A stretch of 64,000 bases of DNA from Odobenus rosmarus divergens (taxonomy: Eukaryota; Chordata; Mammalia; Carnivora; Odobenidae). Shown in pieces: positions 36,641 to 48,299 of the stretch. The stretch is from contig NW_004451007.1 of the NCBI RefSeq assembly GCF_000321225.1, forward strand, positions 499,944 to 563,943, written 5' to 3'. The notes beneath the pieces were generated by a model. The model was not told the origin of the DNA and made no database searches. It saw only the letters and a list, made by a program, of their open reading frames with translations. The number at the start of each line of letters is the position of its first letter. The first letter of the stretch is position 1. A program made the translations under genes and the position numbers.

Positions 36641-37479
36641 GTAATTAAAGCAGTAGACTGAACTGAGAGTAGTTAGTTGACAACCATCCCAGCAACTAGA
36701 CAAATGCTTTAATCCTGAGGGGGAAATCTGAATAGCATACCATGGCATTCCCCACACCACAGATGAATACAGAAAATGTCAGTATGAAAAAAAGACAAAA
36801 AATTAAATAAAATGAAAACTACTACCCTGGGAGAAAAAAGAAACAGTTTATAGAAGAGAACAAATAAGTAAATAAACTTTACCATAGTCCAACACACAAT
36901 TATATATAAAACCTAGAACTGGGTAATTGTCAAAGCTACCATAGAAAAAGAAAAAGTTGTTAGAGTCTAAAAATTAATATGAAAATAAATATAAAAACTC
37001 AATTAAAAGTTATGGAAAATAAGTTAAGCAAATCTTTAACAATGCAGAGCAAAAACAAGAGGCCAAAAATAGGTGAATAGGTGAGTAATCACTATAATAA
37101 TCAACTAAAAGGAGTACAGAAGGAGGGAGAAAAATGGAAGAAAATATCAAGGAAGTAATAAAAGATTTCCTTCAGAGGAAGGAGACACTCGTCACACTGA
37201 GGGAGCTCTTGATGTTCTGAAAAGTCTCTTTAGGATGGTTCAAAGAGTATAACATTGGACTCATAGAGACATAAAATCCTACTATACCAAATGTTTAATA
37301 GTTATTAATAATGTAAACTATTGGATTTTAAATTATATAACAATTTTAGAACAAAGAACAGAAAGTTTAATTAAAGTTTTGGAATGGAAAAATGAACATT
37401 AAAAACCTCAATAATGTAAAAGTTAGAGCATAGCTGATTGAAGAAGAATGTGTGTGTTCTATCCAATGCTAAGTAAGCC
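36641..37479. other. A-rich decayed DNA, possible old L1 ORF1 region
   Basis: The plus strand is A-rich. Around 37095-37190 the text 'aaaaatggaagaaaatatc' and 'caaggaagtaataaaagat' resembles the ORF1 end of old L1 elements. The evidence is too weak for a firm call. Confidence 0.4.
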
Positions 37480-37870
37480 TGTTATGGTTTCACAGATACT
37501 GGCAGAAGACGCAAGTCTTCTGGGTCAGAGACAAAGGACTTATTTCTCACAGCACAGCAAGCAGTGTGAGCATCTTTCTGAGTCAGTTTTTCTTTCCTCC
37601 CCAGGGCTATGCAGATGGATCTAGCAGGATGCTGTGTACACAGGAGGTTTGCATCACAGGCACAGACACTGAACTCGGTGAATCTACATCTTTTATAGCA
37701 GGCATTAAGCCAGACTGCTCTTTGCCCCAGACGGAGACATTATCTCATCCCTCAAGGTTGCTCACTGTGAGTACAGCCCTGGTAAAGAGCAGTCAGGGCC
37801 TTGGCTTTTTAGCATACCCAGCAGAAGTGTAGCATGAGAAACTCATGGAAGACTTTCTCTCCCAACAGGG
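37480..37870. repeat. LTR-like segment, family unknown
   Basis: A GC-richer island within A-rich decayed DNA, with sharp composition boundaries. It contains a duplicated 'agtcttctgggtcagagac' style segment, a 'cacagcacagcaagcagtg' stretch near 37549, and 'ctttcctccccagggctat'. It may be a solo LTR inserted into old L1 sequence. The 88-codon ORF at 37566-37832 lies in it and is not recognisable. Confidence 0.35.
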
Positions 37871-38509
37871 AGTCAAGATACTAATTGAATTTAAAGAAAC
37901 AGGAAATAGAAACATAAGACCATCAGTTGAGTTCCAAAAGTAATCAATAGAATAATTAGAAATGATAATGTAACTCGAAGCGTGAGAGGACATCAAATGT
38001 AATATCCCAGTATTTCATGATTGCAAATAAATATGGTCTAATGTTAACAAATCTGAGAAAAGTAAAAAAAGTTTATATTTAGAGAAATGGAGACAGTCAT
38101 CAAAAAGAACTAAAAACATAAATATTGAATAGAGATTGATTTAAAAGTGAGGTTGAAGATGTGGGAAAGAGGATGGCTTTTTTCCAGTTTTATGTAGGTT
38201 CATACCCATGTATTGGTGTATATATGTATATATACATGTTTGTATACATACATGCTTTTATATATATGTGTAGGGGGGTATGCTATCTGGAATGTTAGAC
38301 TTGATATATTTTTTAAGTAATTATAGAAAATAATACTGGAAACATCATCTGTAATTACAAGAGACAACCAAACTTGTCCATAGTCAAAGTCAGAATATTC
38401 AAGGTTTTGAAATTAACAGAATAAAAGAGTAGTTTAGGAGAAAGGTAAGTTCCATATTCAGTTAGTTGAAATTCTCTACTTCCACTCAAATTAGGAGATA
38501 ATTAAAAAA
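37871..38509. other. Noncoding DNA with alternating TATG/TACA stretch
   Basis: No gene. Positions 38215-38275 hold an alternating purine-pyrimidine stretch (GTATATATGTATATATACATG-like) with short palindromes. Confidence 0.55.
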
Positions 38510-38660
38510 ATTATTTTAGTAAATGTTTAGTAAATGTTTCTTGAGTGTCTAGATAGTGTTCTTGGTGACAGGAATACAAAGTGAATCTTCCTCTGATGGA
38601 ACTCCCAGGTTAATAAGGGAAGAAAGACACATAAACTAATACTTATAATACATATTAATT
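38510..38660 (-). mobile_element. L2 LINE 3' end fragment, antisense
   Basis: Reversed L2 end: 'gtaaatgtttcttgagtgt' near 38530, 'ttggtgacaggaatacaaa' near 38562, and 'gatggaactcccaggttaa' near 38595. Confidence 0.65.
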
Positions 38661-39964
38661 TCAAAATCCAATTTTCAAGTTTGACATTTTTTTGATGATT
38701 ATCCATTTGTATTTTAATTTAAACATCATTTTATAATCTAAAGTTAAATATGCAGCCTCAAATCACTTTTTCTTCTTTTCACAAGAAAGAAGTATAAAAT
38801 GTTCTAATGCTAAGTTTGGCTTACAAAGCTTCAGTTATTAGGAACTAGTGTAGAATATTGCTGAGGAGAAAAAAATCTGCTCATTTACATTGTATTTTTC
38901 GTAACCTTAATTGTCTTCTTTCACTCTGGATAAATAGAAAGATTAATTCTCAGAGATTCCTAGAGCTCTTCTGGGCTCTAAATTAGATCAAGTTGGGCGT
39001 TTTTTTCCTTATTACACTAGTTTTTCCCTGCTGCCATAAAGGCCCCCGTCTCAGTCACTTGTCTGGAGAATGTGTTGTTTGTCTTCCCAGTGAAATTGAG
39101 AATCCCTTATGTTTATCATTCAGCAAATTAAAAAAATATCTGGGATTTAAAATGCTCATCTGCATAAAATATGTATGAATATTATTAAGCAAATACTGCT
39201 GTATTTAATGAGTATTTCAACAATTGGAAATAAGGAATCTTATTAAGGAGCAACAATTTTAGGAAATTATATTACTCGATCAGGGTGTTATCTATTAGAT
39301 TACATATTTAAATGTAGCAAACATATTTCTGTGTAACCGTTGTACATAAGAAATTCTGTTATTAGAGGAGAAGCTAGTGAGCTAGTCTGGTGGTCACATG
39401 AATTCTCACTGACTAATCCTTTAAATCAAGTAAATCCCTTTATATGGCTACACTAAACTTTTCCAGTAACATCTAAAATTTATACAACTAATCTAATAAT
39501 AATTGTGGAACATGAAAATACTAAGTTCATGTTAAGTAAAAAAGGCAGGCTATAACTTGTATTTATATTATTACACTGACCATGTAAATAACATGTTTAG
39601 GCATATAAACAAACACTGAGAGTATATAAAATGAAGGGTTGTGTTACATAGGATTATAATCAGTGACTTTTTATTAGATCTACTGAAACTTTCTGTAATG
39701 CTATTATATTGCCTTTCTTAATAAAATTTAAGTGTTTGTTGTGGAACTCTATATATTGTGATTTTTTTTAGGGAAAGTCAATTTCTCTCTCTCTCTCTTT
39801 CTGTAGTCAGTCAAGTGATGGGAAGTGTATACATTGGAAGATCTATTCCTTCTAATCTATAAAGGAGAATGCATGTGATAGGAATTTTTAGTCTTTTAGA
39901 CAGTTCTACGTTTGTGTGGTTAAAAACTTAAAAATGATAATGTACAACATACTTTAGAGAATTT
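38661..39964. other. AT-rich noncoding DNA, nothing recognised
   Basis: No gene or element seen. A CT run lies at 39784-39801. Confidence 0.6.
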
Positions 39965-40490
39965 GTCTTAGTCAGATATGTCCCCCAGTGGTCTTCTCCT
40001 GCTGCTATTTAGACCCTTGTACGGGTCCCCTACCATATTGAATCAGAGGTGACTGGTGTGGCCAGTAGAACACAGTGGATGTGACAGATGTAACTTCTGA
40101 GGCAAGATCATAAAAGGTATTACAGCTTCTCGCCTTGGTCTCTTGGATTATGTGTTCTGGGGAAAGCCAATAATCATACTGCAAAGTTATGCAAGCAGCC
40201 ATGTGGAAGAGCCCCAGTGGAGAGGAACTGAGGCTCCTGGCCAACAGTCTGCATCAACCAGCTGGCCCTGTGAGTGGGACACTACAAAGCAAATCTTATA
40301 GTTTCACTCAAGCTTCAGAAGACTGTAGCTCTAACGAATCTCTGATTGCAATCTTGTGAGAGACATAGAACCAGAAGCTACCTACAGAATTCCTGGCCCA
40401 TGGAAACTGTGAAAGATTAAAAAGTGGTTATTGTTGTTTTAGGTCACTACATTTTAGTATAATTTGTTTTGCAAAAACATAATCCATGAT
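39965..40490 (+). mobile_element. MLT1 solo LTR (ERVL-MaLR)
   Basis: The order of motifs is that of MLT1: 'gatcataaaaggtattacag' near 40107, 'tctcgccttggtctcttgg' near 40128, 'catgtggaagagccccagt' near 40201, 'gagaggaactgaggctcct' near 40221, 'cttgtgagagacatagaac' near 40354, 'attcctggcccatggaaac' near 40389, and the end 'tgttgttttaggtcactac' near 40431 then 'ataatttgttttgca'. No internal sequence is attached. Confidence 0.88.
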
Positions 40491-42865
40491 CTTTCTGTTG
40501 TTTAGAAATATGAAGAAATCTGTGCTGACTTCTAGATGTCCCTGAAAGGAGCTGCCATATGTGTGACCAATAAATGTCTTCTGAAATGGAAGTGGCATTG
40601 TTGGACACGATTGGTTTGAACTGGCCTTGGAACGCCCACATGATGATAATCCCTGACTACCTGATGTTCTCCTATTATTCATTCTAGAATTATAGGGAAG
40701 CAAAATCCTAATGTGTCAGTATAACAAAAAGGCAGCACATGAAGAAGTAGGCATTTTCTAAATGTTTCATGATTCAATGAATCAAATACTTGAGCACAGC
40801 CATTGTGCTTTCCCAAACCTTTAGATTTTTTTCTACATAAATTATGAGAAAATGTATTTTCTTTTTGTCATTTAAAAGCATGGTGCTTCAGAGCTACCGG
40901 GCAGTGCATAGATGAACATGAAGTCCCACTGAGATCATTCAGAAATAAGGTTTCTTTGTTTGAATAAGAGATTCTTTGGGAGAAAAAAAAGATGAGTTAA
41001 CAATGCCAGTCAAGGATAATTTTCTAGACCTACAATTAAAAATTAATAATTGTGAGAAAATAAATGATAAAACTAAAGTCTAACAGCTCATGAAATTATG
41101 GTATTTTAAAGTTATTTATACTGATGACTCTAGCTACCTAAAAACTATAATATGGGGACAAAGTTTCAAAAGGCAGATTTCAAATCTTGAGTTTGTTCAT
41201 CTCAGTGCTGTGAATTCGCTGAAGTGAGAAGTTACAGAAAATATAACCTTAGACTAAAAGTGAGAAGACACAGTTTTGTGTATGCCAAGTGGAGAATTAA
41301 AAAGGAAGCAATAAGCTACCTGAACTTCAGTTGTTGACACTCTGTGACTGATGTAAGGAAGGACCTGGGACCTTATTATTATTTAAGGCCTCTTTGTTAA
41401 TTTTCGGGAGCAAACTGACAATTCACTGCCTCAGAAATATATTTTCTACTTTGTCTCAGCTACATTCAAATTTGTTGTTTTATTTCACACTTCTTTGCTC
41501 AGGTATGCTCTGCAGCATTCATCGATATCTTTCCTATGCCAAAAACCAAAGGGGAAAACCCAACAACTAAACAACAAGACATTTTGGCACATGAGTCCAT
41601 ATTTGAAAACTACGCAAATAATGATTGTAGCTTTAGGCAGCTCAGCTTTCAACTTCAGAGATTTATATTGCTTATAATCCAACTTCAGTCTGCTGCAGTG
41701 GCATTGACTGACGTTTCCACTGTCTTCATCATGCATTTCTGATAGGGTAACAATTATTATAATAGTATTTGAATTCCTTGGTCATAATGAATGTGCCAAC
41801 TACTGGGTGGAAATATAACATTGATGCAGTTTAAGCCAACATCCCTGCTTATGTTGAGTTAGATACACTCTCCCTATGGACTAGTCTAAAAAAATAAAAG
41901 AAAGTGGGTATTGGGATTCTTGAAAAAGGCCTGATAACTTCTGTTTTTCAACAATTCCAAAGCTTCAGACTAGAAGCCTCTGAACTGACAAAGCAGCATT
42001 GTGTTCCCAGGTGTCCTCAATATGATGAAACTTTGTTTTTCTCCCCTGTGTCTCATCGTCTGGTCACTCAAGCAGCATTGTTTACCTGTGTTCCAACGTT
42101 TTATGACTTCTCCATGAAAACTGCTCCTCCGGAGTTTACCTGCACCCTTTCACTTCATAAGGGTCATGCTCCAGATCTCAATTTGAGCCAGGCCAGTCAG
42201 CATCTTGAATAAACATCACATCACCCACTCTGTCCTTCTGTATCCTACCCTTCCACTCCTACCATAGATGCCCCAAGCAATCCCATTTCCTCTTTTTCTT
42301 TTAGCACAACATTCTTAAGCAAATTCACATCTGGTACACCCATCCTCTGTTTCATCAGATATCCTAAAATATGTCTGAATCCGAATTTATGTTCTAGTGG
42401 AACACTTAAGCTCATAGAATTGAAAAGAAACATCAATGTTAGAAGATTTGTTTTTCTTCTTTTTCTTTTGCTAGCATGTGGTCAGTTGGAAGTTATTTTC
42501 TGCAACTCGTATTTGACACCATAGAGGTGAGTTAGAGATAGGACAACCTGCACTGTGGATTCTCTGTTCTTGATCTTGTTAAATAAATAATGCCCAATAA
42601 AATAAAGGGGAGAGACCCCATATAATCACAGGCAACCTGTAATGCTGAAGGTGTGTGTGGAAGGGCATAAGAATGATGATAGTCTATCATTCCCAACCCT
42701 GCTGTAATATGGAGAATTAACTTCTAGACTTTTGAAAGTAGAAGCACTTTGCCATCTAGTGAAATCTCATGTAATAGATAATGAAAATAAGGACCAGAGA
42801 AGCTATTGTATCCCCTAAATCAGAACCAAATTTTTCTCTCTTCTACAAGCTGTGTTACAGTTTTA
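40491..42865. other. Noncoding DNA, nothing firmly recognised
   Basis: No gene. The stretch 41900-42440 is more balanced in composition and has a 102-codon ORF (41904-42212) without a recognisable domain. It may contain an old repeat I cannot place. Confidence 0.5.
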
Positions 42866-43330
42866 TTTTCTTATTTTAATTAGAGTATAATTAACACACA
42901 GTGTTATATTAGTTTCAAGTGTGTACAATATAACAATTTAACAATTCTATTCATTTTTCAATGCTCATCAAGATGAGTGTATTCTTAATCCCCTTGATCA
43001 TCTCCCATCTACCTCCCTCTGGCAACCATCAATTTGTTTTCTGTTTTTTAAGAGTCTATTTTTTTTTTTTTGGTCCCCTTTTCTAAATTGTTTGTTTGCT
43101 TACTTTGTTTCTTAACTTCCACATATGACTTATTTCACTTAACATTATACCCTCTAGGTCACCCGTGTTGTTTCAAATAACAAGATTTTATTCTTTCTTA
43201 TGGCTGAATAATATTCCATTATATATATATATATATATATATACACCGCATCTTCTTTATCCATTCATCTATCAATGGACACTTGGGTTGCTTCCATAGC
43301 TTGGCCATTGTAAATAATTTATATTGATAA
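42866..43330 (-). mobile_element. L1 3' end (carnivoran/L1MA-like), minus strand, with (AT)n
   Basis: The plus strand begins with the reversed 3' end 'aattagagtataattaaca' near 42879 and continues through 'atcatctcccatctacctc' near 42998 to the reversed ORF2 C-terminus 'tggctgaataatattccat' at 43201 and 'atggacacttgggttgctt' near 43275. It is 5'-truncated. An AT dinucleotide run (43218-43245) has grown out of the TATATA present in this part of L1. Confidence 0.88.
43218..43245. repeat. (AT)n microsatellite within L1
   Basis: About 13 AT units, expanded from the short TATATATA that normally follows the AATGGAATATTA motif of L1 ORF2. Confidence 0.9.
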
Positions 43331-44964
43331 TTTCTGAGTGTTCTCCATACATTCATTATCCTACTTTTTGACAGCACTACACTTAGGTTCTAACTCTGTT
43401 ATTATATGTATAGTAGGAGGCTTATTGTTTAGTACGCAGGTTGAGCTGTTGTAACACAGACATAAAAATATAGAGAGAGATTTTATTTTTTCTCACATAG
43501 GTTAGTGATCTAGAGCTGAGAATTTCTGCTTTACCAGGTTCTTTAGAGACCCAATTTTCTTTCATCAATCATTCTACCATTCTCTAGGGTACTGGTTAAA
43601 ATAGGATCATGCCAAGTCCATGTTCCAGTTTTTGTAAAAGAAGGAAAAGAAATAGTGGCAGATAAGCCATTCCTTCTTCATAGGCAATAAGGAAGTTGTA
43701 CACATTATTTCCTTAAAACTCCATTGGTTAGAAGCAAAATACATAGTCACAAACAGCTTCAAAAAAGGATAGGCTATTCAGTCTTTGGCTAGGTCTTCAG
43801 GAAACATACCTAAATTATGTTCATGAAGGAGAGGAGACAGCCCATCAGGAGAAATGAGTATCTCATAACATTTATTTCAAAATGGATGCTTTGGCTAAGA
43901 CTCTAAGATTATAGATAACTTTGTTATCTATGACCCATGAGTTGTGAAATGTACACAATGCTTATAGCTAAAACTATCTGGGGGCCTCCCTAAGTTCTCA
44001 CTCATGTCGATGGTATAAGAGTTTATGTGTTAGGAATTAAATAAGAATTTGTCAGGACTATTTCTTTTAAGGCATCTGAGTTGTGAAATCCTAAGAAGGA
44101 GGTTATATATTTGCTGCTAACCCCGGGTCCCAATACTTGTGAAATGGACCTTTAGGAGACTAGAAAACTTCACACTTCTATATTATTTTGGGAACACTGT
44201 AGGCTTCCACCTAAAGTTTGCTTTGCACACCTGAGGTTGTCCAGAAAAAAAGTGTTTCCTAGAGACTAAAGATGATTCACACCTGAAAAAAAGCCCAGGT
44301 GTTACTGTTGTAGGTTCTGTGCAACAGGGTTGCCTAGGAGGACTAAAAGATTTGAGCTGAGAGAAGCTGAAGGTAAGCCAGGTTAAGTGGGGCTGAGGAA
44401 GGGATAGGTAACCACTCAGAGCACAGGGGCCTTCATCTGAGTCAAAGAGATGGCAAAATTCCATGTGTCCACCCCACAGATCTCCAGAAAACCCTGTTGA
44501 TCAAGCAAAGCTGAGTTTATTAAATTAATTGGAACAACAGAGGAGACCATCTTGACAGAGTCTTAATATTGTCCACCCAAAGGGAAAGTTGGAAAGTATA
44601 GTATGGGGCTGGATGATTTTAAGGCAGCAGCTACATGAGATTGGGAAAATATAACAGCTTTGGGTTGGAGGAGCAAAGCAAATTTTGATGTGCAAACTGC
44701 ATATTGGATTAGTCTTGATGTGTAAGCTGTTACCTAGATAAGTAATCTGTTTTCATTGGTTTATCTTTTTGGGAATAAGTACCATTTGAAGTAGCAGCTA
44801 AATAATATTTTCCATGTGTATTTTTTTACATAGGGACTGAAAGTTTATTTCAGCTCTCAGAAATTGCATGTGAAAGGCAGAAATGGGGCTAAATACAAAG
44901 AACCCACTGAATACTCACAAGAGAAAGAGCGCATCTGAAACATTTTACCAGTTTCTGAAAGCAG
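43331..44964. other. Noncoding DNA with two unclassified repeat-like pieces
   Basis: Positions 43420-43760 ('gttgagctgttgtaacaca' near 43440) follow the plan of an old medium-reiterated element with a 'ccattggttagaagcaaaa' ending. Positions 44480-44800 ('gctgagtttattaaattaa' near 44510) look LTR-like. Neither can be named. Positions 43914-43942 hold a segment that recurs in the L1 at 45267-45295. Confidence 0.4.
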
Positions 44965-44969
44965 GGAGG

Positions 44970-45445
44970 GTAGATTACATGAAAGATGTGGTATATATAC
45001 AATGGAATATTACTCAGCCATCAAAAAATGAAATCTTACCATTTGCAATGATGTGGATGGAACTAGAAGGTATTACACTAAGCAAAATAAATCAATCAGA
45101 GAAAGACAATTATCAGATGATTTCACTCATATGTGGAATTTAAGAAACAAGACCGAGGATCATAGGGGAAGGGAGGGAAAAAAGCCAAAAAAAGATGAAA
45201 TCAGAGAGGGAGACAAACCATAAGAGACTCTTAATCATAGGAAACAAACTGAGGGTTGCTGGAGGGGATAGCTTTGTTATCTATGACCCATGAGTCACTG
45301 GGTGATAGACATTAAGGAGGGCACATGATGTAATGAGCACTGGGTGTTACATAAGACTGATGAATCACTGAACTCTACTTCTGAAACTAATAATACTTTA
45401 TATGTTAATTAATTGAATTTAAATAAAAAATGGAAAAAAAAGTAT
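44970..45445 (+). mobile_element. Carnivoran L1 3' end, plus strand
   Basis: 5'-truncated L1. The ORF2 C-terminal coding end survives as a recognisable frame (44883-45143: Q-W-N-I-T-Q-P-S-K..., M-M-W-M-E-L-E-G). It is followed by the carnivoran 3' UTR ('accataagagactcttaat' near 45218, 'gatgtaatgagcactgggt' near 45328) and the terminal 'ttaattaattgaatttaaa' with poly-A. Its 3' UTR carries a foreign 24-29 bp segment at 45267-45295. Confidence 0.9.
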
Positions 45446-47144
45446 CCCTTAGAGATTTGCTAAAGAAGGTGACGTCAAACAAAAGTTGGGAAAGCCCATG
45501 ACTATGCCTTCATCTTCAGCTGCAGACTTCCTGATTATCCCAGACACACATTTGGGATACAAAATTTTAATACTAAATGAATTTTAATAGTTTTCACTAT
45601 TAAGTAGAACTAGTCTTTATTAAATAGAACTGTCTTTATAATTGTGAAATTGAAGCAGTATTTTGTGACCTAAGAGTCACAAAAGAAGTGGCATTGGTCT
45701 TGCTTTCATCCAGAGTTAGAACAACTTTGATAGGAAGATTGAGAGACCAAACAAACAAACCAACAATGCCCCCTCCCCTCCAAAAAACCCCAGAAAACAT
45801 GAGAAAGAGAGAGAGAGAGAGAACAAGTGCTTTTGATTTCACCCAAGATACCTGCTTATTTAATGTATGGAAGGTTGTATGTGGCTCTAATGGGATTAAG
45901 ATTTTTGTTTTGGTGTGTCATCCTTACTAGATCCTTGAGCCATCATGTCTTGCATATCCTATGTGTGTAGAGAAAAGATGAGTTACGTGTGAGCAGTAAG
46001 GAGACTTGTTGAATAGTTTTAACTTGGTCGTGTAAGGTAACTCTCAGTGTCTCTTCTTTTCTCCTTTGCCGCCTCCCTGAGATACTGTCCATATTCTCTA
46101 CAGCTCATAGAGCTTCTCTAAATTAGAGTAGTAATTCCATTTTGGTGAATCCTAGGAAAATATGTGTTTACAACTAATCTAAATCTAATTTAGGGTTTTT
46201 AATGATAAAATAAAATAATTTTTAATGTATTGCCCTCAATGTTGCCAAATCACACTCACCAAATACCTATTGTGTATGTGTGTGTGTATAAACAGATGAT
46301 ATATATGTACTGGTTGATGTATGAGTGATATATAATGATCTACTTTTTTTTTAACTTAATAATGCTTTCCCCATAGTGATTATTTGAGAGCCATATTGAT
46401 ACATCAGGCCAAATCTAGGTAATATCTGTCAACTAATATGTTCCAAATTGAAGAGAGTTTTTAAATAGAAAAGAAATGGGAATCCAGAAACAAGGATTAT
46501 TTTACTCATCAATGACATTGTGTATAACTCTGGGAAAACTCATTTTCTATGGTTTACTTTCTACAGTTATAATATGAAGAATAATTATTTCTTACCAGTT
46601 AAAAAATTGAACCCTGTAGGGAAAGATGACCTTCTTAATGTTGTGCTTTTTGTTTGTTTGTTTGTTTAATTTCCCAGGAGAAAGAGCTGGAGTTTGAGGC
46701 TTCTTTTCTTCTCCCATTTTGATATATTTTTTTCAGAAATGATCTATTTATCTTGTGCTATGCATCTCTTAGCATTACAGAAAATGGGGAAGAGCATGGT
46801 AAGGAAGGACTGGCTAGAGAAACTATCAAATATTTGTCCTTGATTTCTAATATATGTTTATTAGACCTAATGCCCTGCTCTTTTTGACCTTCCATGATTG
46901 AATTGATCATTGAACTGGGAGATAATTTTTAATCCATGGGTGTTTTTTTCCCCCAAACATTAAGTATGGGATTGTGCTTTTAGATCGGACTAAATGGTAG
47001 AAGATGTTTATAATACTAAGAGGGGCCCTGAGGAAAGAACAAACAGCATCCCCCTATATTATCCAAATTTAAGTTTGTTGTAATGTTTTCTGGAGATGGG
47101 AAGAATATAGAATATAAGAATAAAGAATATAAGTAATGCTATCA
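45446..47144. other. Noncoding DNA, nothing recognised
   Basis: No gene. It contains a GA run (45806-45822), a TG run (46275-46289) and a (TTTG)n run (46648-46669). The rest is AT-rich and looks single-copy. Confidence 0.6.
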
Positions 47145-47340
47145 GGTAAAGGGGAATTTGAATTCAGTTCAGCCACTTATTACTAATGTGAATTTAAACC
47201 TTTGTGTTCTCCATCTGTACATTTGTGATAATAAGGCTTACCTCATGATCTTGTGAAAATTAAATGAGAGAATGAATGTGAAGGAACGTTATATACTCTG
47301 AGCTCATGGGAGGTACACAGCAAATGATCCTTCCCTTTCT
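47145..47340 (+). mobile_element. MIR SINE
   Basis: Sense MIR: 'ttcagttcagccacttatt' near 47164, 'ttgtgttctccatctgtac' near 47202, 'gtgataataaggcttacct' near 47225, 'gtgaaaattaaatgagaga' near 47254, and 'aggtacacagcaaatgatc' near 47310. Confidence 0.85.
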
Positions 47341-48299
47341 TTCCTTCGTTACCAGAATAATTGATTTTCCTTTCAGTTGACTAATCGGTCTAATTGAAAC
47401 AGTTTAATTATAGCATTTATAATTTTATATACTCCTGATTATTTATTTTACCTCTCTTTTCCCCCTAGTAATTTGTCTCTCAAAATAGTTTATAATTCCT
47501 TGTTAAACTTTGGCATAATTAAAAAGTATAAATTACTTCAGGTGCTTTTGTAAAGTATGGTGTGTGTAAGTGCAGTATGCATGCGTTTTAGATTAGTTCT
47601 TATATTCAAGCCAGAGGCAGGTAACCTTGCTGCAGAGGAGATGAAAGAAAAGATTGCTTCCAGAAAGAAAGACTGCTGCTTGTATCCTTCGGCCACATGT
47701 GTCATTATTCATCATGATGGCAAATAGGGATGTTATCTTTCACTCTGCTTGTGTGTGCAGTGAATCTGGTTAATATAAAATATGAAAAAGTTAAGTTACA
47801 TATGGTGCCAAAACACAAACAAACAAAGAAAAAGTATCATATAATAGCCTCCTATTTCAAATTAGAGAAATTTAATTTTAAGGCACATATTTCTTTTCCT
47901 GCTTCAAAGCTTATATGAGATCCTTATAGGCTAGTTTGAGAAATAGCTGATCATTCTCTTTGCATGACCAACTGAGAAGGGTCTTGATGGGCCCTGGGGG
48001 ACAGCAGATGAGAGCACTGTGGCCTGGACTGGCCTGGGACTCTCCTTCCCTCTCATGTAGAGCTGGTCTTTTTAGATAAGATTCTACAGCCTTAATATCT
48101 CTGGAAATGTTATTTGTGGACTGAGCCGCCCCAGAGATGGTTCTTCACTTTGTGAGGTGGCTGGCTAAAACTGCATGTATAAATTACAAAACACATGTCA
48201 AAAGGCATGTATATATCATGTATATATCATGTTATATATTGGTTGTATATCTATATGCAGATTATAAATATGATTTGTATCAGGCATACTTTTTCCTAT
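47341..48299. other. Noncoding DNA, nothing recognised
   Basis: No gene or element identified. The short ORFs at 47730-47918 and 48137-48394 are Lys/Tyr-rich and look random. Confidence 0.6.

Noticed and set aside
41904..42212. 102-codon ORF in a more balanced-composition stretch
   Set aside because: No domain or splice context recognised; the segment may be an unplaced old repeat.
44883..45143. 86-codon ORF with protein-like text
   Set aside because: It is the C-terminal remnant of L1 ORF2 in a 5'-truncated copy.
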